Of a DNA stretch of 64,000 nucleotides, positions 61,817-64,000 are shown piece by piece (position 1 is the stretch's first letter; every line of letters starts with the position of its first letter). Source of the stretch: Neohoeflea coraliihabitans (GTDB taxonomy: Bacteria > Pseudomonadota > Alphaproteobacteria > Rhizobiales > Rhizobiaceae); the NCBI RefSeq assembly GCF_019334345.1, contig NZ_JAHWQX010000002.1, positions 372,001 to 436,000 on the forward strand. The letters are read 5' to 3'. The position numbers were made by a program, and so were the translations under genes. The notes under the pieces were generated by a model that worked only from the letters and a program-made list of their open reading frames with translations, searched no databases and was not told the origin of the DNA.

Positions 61817-63595
61817 ATGACCAAGCAGAAAGGCGGCGCGTATATCGCCGAGGCTCTTGTCCGGGAAGGCATACCCTACATTTTCGGGGTGTGCGGCCAC
61901 GGTACGGTCGGCCTGATCGACCATCTCTACGATGTGCGGGACGACATAAAGATGGTTTCGCCGCGTCATGAGCAAACCGCGGTTCACATGGCTGATGGGT
62001 ATTTCCGCGTCGCACACCGCGCCGCCGCTACCTTGACATCCACAGGTCCGGGCTCGGCCAACCAGATCATGGGGCTGGCGGTAGCGCAAACCGACAGTTC
62101 GGCGATCCTGTCGATCACCGCCAACGTTCCGACGCAGCAGTTCAATCGCGGTCCGTTTCAGGAATTGAACCTGCACAATCAGGCTGATTTCAACAATGTC
62201 ATCAAGCCTGTGGTCAAACGCAGCTTTCAGCCGACCCGCGCCGAGATGCTGCCGGTGCAGATCCGCCAGGCTTGTGCCACGATGACCACAGGACGTCCCG
62301 GTCCGGTCAATCTCGACATTCCCTACAACCTCTTCCAGGAGGAGGCCGACCTTTCAGCGGAGGTGATCGGCAGCGCCTTCGGTGAGCGTCGCTCGGGCGC
62401 CAGCCCCGACGATGTGACCGACGTCGTCGACCGGCTGCTTGCTGCCCGGCGGCCGGTGCTGTTCGTCGGCCACGGCATGACGTTGTCCGAGGGGGAGAAG
62501 GAGCTGACCCGCCTCGCCCGCTGGCTCAACATTCCGGTGATTTCATCGCCGAACGGCATGGGCACGATCGACATGCAGGATCCGCTCTCGCTCGGGTTCA
62601 TCGGCCGCAACGGCGCCTATCAGGCCAATCAGGCCGGCCGGCATGCGGATCTGGTGATCGCCATCGGCGTGCGCTTCGATGACCGTTCCGCCTCGAGCTG
62701 GAAACCCGGTTACTCCTGGAACTTTCCCGAGACGGCGCTCGTGCATGTGGATCTCGACCATGCGGAACTGACCCGCAATTACACGCCCGATATTGCCATA
62801 CTTGCCGATGCGCGCACGTTCCTGCGCCAGGTGCTGGCCGAGCTGTCGGAACGCGGGATTGATGAAAGTCCGAGGCTGGAAGACTGGCAGGCCGACATCG
62901 CCGGCTGGCGGCAGGAGTGGGAGGCGTTTCTGGCGCCCAACTGGGGCCAGCACACGGCACCGATCGCGCCCTACCGCATCGTCGAGGACTGTTTGAAGGT
63001 CTTGCCCGCCAACGCCATCCTCTCTCTGGATTCAGGGGTGCATCACAATTGGTACATGCAGTTCTGGAAGGCGCGCGGACCGCGCAGCATGCTCAATACC
63101 TGGGGCTATTCGGGCATGGGTTTCGGACCGAGCTCCATTCTCGGCGCCAAGCTGGCGGCGCCCGACCGCCCATGTATCAGCATCTGCGGCGATGGTGGCT
63201 TTACCATGGTGCCGCACGTCTTGTGCACCGCCGTGGAATACAACATCCCGGTTGTGTGGGTGGTCTGGAACAATTTCGTCTGGGGCGCGATCCGCGATCT
63301 TCAATACGGCTATTTCGAGGGCCGCGAATATGGAACCGGTTTCTATCGCGGTGATAACGCCGAACCTTACAATCCCGATTTTGCAGCCTGGGCCCGGGCC
63401 GCAGGCGTTGAGGGACATACGGTCACGAAGTCGGAGGATTTCGCCGGGGTGCTGGAAGCAGCAATCGCATCCGGCAAGCCGAGCCTGATCGATGTGCATG
63501 TCGACGGAAACATTCGCCCGCCCGCCACTGGCACCTGGGAATTGCCGCCGCTCACACCGAAGGAGCCGGTTTTCGGCAACGCCTGGCGGCCTTAA
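61817..63595 (+). CDS. Thiamine-diphosphate-dependent enzyme (acetolactate-synthase-like) II
   Basis: A 592-residue AHAS-like protein. Catalytic Glu in PRHEQTAVHMADGYFRV, TSTGPGSANQIMGLAVAQ, central domain VLFVGHGMTLSEGEKELTR and ThDP site CGDGGFTMVPHVLCTAVEYN...WNN are intact. It is distinct from the first TPP enzyme in the window (limited similarity outside motifs). AAAGGA precedes the ATG at 61817. Encoded between the flavoprotein and a cupin, it may cleave or decarboxylate a 2-oxo compound produced by ring oxidation. The substrate is not predictable. Confidence 0.86.
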   Translation: MTKQKGGAYIAEALVREGIPYIFGVCGHGTVGLIDHLYDVRDDIKMVSPRHEQTAVHMADGYFRVAHRAAATLTSTGPGSANQIMGLAVAQTDSSAILSITANVPTQQFNRGPFQELNLHNQADFNNVIKPVVKRSFQPTRAEMLPVQIRQACATMTTGRPGPVNLDIPYNLFQEEADLSAEVIGSAFGERRSGASPDDVTDVVDRLLAARRPVLFVGHGMTLSEGEKELTRLARWLNIPVISSPNGMGTIDMQDPLSLGFIGRNGAYQANQAGRHADLVIAIGVRFDDRSASSWKPGYSWNFPETALVHVDLDHAELTRNYTPDIAILADARTFLRQVLAELSERGIDESPRLEDWQADIAGWRQEWEAFLAPNWGQHTAPIAPYRIVEDCLKVLPANAILSLDSGVHHNWYMQFWKARGPRSMLNTWGYSGMGFGPSSILGAKLAAPDRPCISICGDGGFTMVPHVLCTAVEYNIPVVWVVWNNFVWGAIRDLQYGYFEGREYGTGFYRGDNAEPYNPDFAAWARAAGVEGHTVTKSEDFAGVLEAAIASGKPSLIDVHVDGNIRPPATGTWELPPLTPKEPVFGNAWRP

Positions 63596-63615
63596 CAAAC
63601 GAAAGGAAGAGTGAA

Positions 63616-64000
63616 ATGAACAAGGACAATACTGAAGCGAGCGTGGAAAGAAAGTCGGTCATCCGCAACATCGCGGAGGTGCCGTGGAAGGAATTCCCCG
63701 CTCATCACGGCTCGGCACTTTCCAAGCCGCTGGTGCATCCTACGACAACCGGCTCGCATCAACTTGACTACCGCATTTCGACATATCAGCCGATGGCCTA
63801 TGTCGAGCGCCACGTGCACGACGTGCAGGAGCAGGTCTATCACGTGCTCGACGGCGAGGGGCTGATGGAAATTGATGGAGAGAAACGCGTCGTGAGAAAA
63901 AATGATATCATCTTTCTCGCACCCGGGTCCTGGCATAGCATCGAAAATACCGGTCTCGGCGACCTGACCTTCATCGTCGTGACGACACCGATCAACGACA
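63616..64000 (+). CDS. Cupin-domain protein, cut by the window end
   Basis: The first 128 residues of a single-domain cupin. The metal-binding motif appears as ERHVHDVQEQVYHVL (His-x-His...Glu) and the second part as LAPGSWHSIENTG (His). The N-terminal region before the barrel (residues 1-45) is not assigned. GAAAGGA precedes the ATG. Cupins of this type are dioxygenases, isomerases or sensors; as the last visible gene after the TPP enzyme it is probably an isomerase or dioxygenase of the same route. The 3' end is outside the window. Confidence 0.85.
   Translation, partial: MNKDNTEASVERKSVIRNIAEVPWKEFPAHHGSALSKPLVHPTTTGSHQLDYRISTYQPMAYVERHVHDVQEQVYHVLDGEGLMEIDGEKRVVRKNDIIFLAPGSWHSIENTGLGDLTFIVVTTPIND

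Overview
The window reads as an accessory, transport-rich segment from an alphaproteobacterium, most likely a member of the Rhizobiales (Hyphomicrobiales). The signs are a high-GC coding style, six separate high-affinity uptake systems (two Ugp/Mal-type sugar ABC importers, one Liv-type ABC importer, two TRAP systems, one tripartite TctABC system), many dehydrogenases, and IS3 and IS481 family remnants. No ribosomal, replication or other housekeeping genes are seen, so a megaplasmid, chromid or variable chromosomal region is likely. The genus cannot be fixed from the sequence alone.

Region by region. 1-1014: no convincing gene, but a decayed tRNA-Ser 3' end. 1015-8419: a SorC-type regulator, SurE nucleotidase, a metallophosphoesterase and a Ugp-like ABC importer, ending in a dead Na/Pi cotransporter; a shared operator (TGAACA-N22-yGTTCA) lies in front of both plus-strand units. 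8420-12657: a scrapyard with a headless histidine kinase, a headless sulfatase, a complete IS3-family element and a tailless YetF-like protein; the IS sits exactly at the joint between two truncated genes and has no target duplication. 12876-27259: one long minus-strand catabolic cluster (mandelate-racemase-superfamily dehydratase, two alcohol dehydrogenases, aldehyde dehydrogenase, two SDR-type enzymes, a metallo-beta-lactamase-fold lactonase, TctCAB and DctPQM) headed by a FadR/GntR regulator, with TGGT-N11-ACCA sites before both the regulator and the first enzyme. 27345-28500: IS481 remnant and a repeat-rich non-coding stretch. 28544-36919: a second sugar-type ABC importer with an FAD enzyme and gluconokinase, plus a LacI-SDR unit; three matching LacI-like sites tie them together. 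37442-39427: HigBA-like toxin-antitoxin remnant, a Crp/Fnr regulator and a small unknown protein.

39515-49514: CaiB-type CoA transferase, TRAP transporter, tandem hot-dog (MaoC-like) protein, dihydroxyacetone-kinase subunits DhaL and DhaK, a thiamine-diphosphate enzyme and a LacI regulator whose probable operators flank it. 49676-58644: a Liv-type importer in which permease LivM and both ATPases LivG and LivF are fused into one 844-residue protein, co-oriented with an aldehyde dehydrogenase and three SDR-type enzymes; it is divergent from a LysR regulator. 58826-64000: LysR, a KstD/fumarate-reductase-like flavoprotein, a second thiamine-diphosphate enzyme and a cupin cut by the window end.

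Two themes run through the window. First, each catabolic module carries its own importer, dehydrogenases and dedicated regulator, and candidate operators can be read directly for five regulators. Second, in five of six cases the binding-protein gene is followed by a strong intercistronic hairpin before the permease genes, as expected if the binding protein is made in excess. No substrate can be assigned with confidence; carbohydrate acids or polyols, organic acids and phosphoesters are the likely classes.
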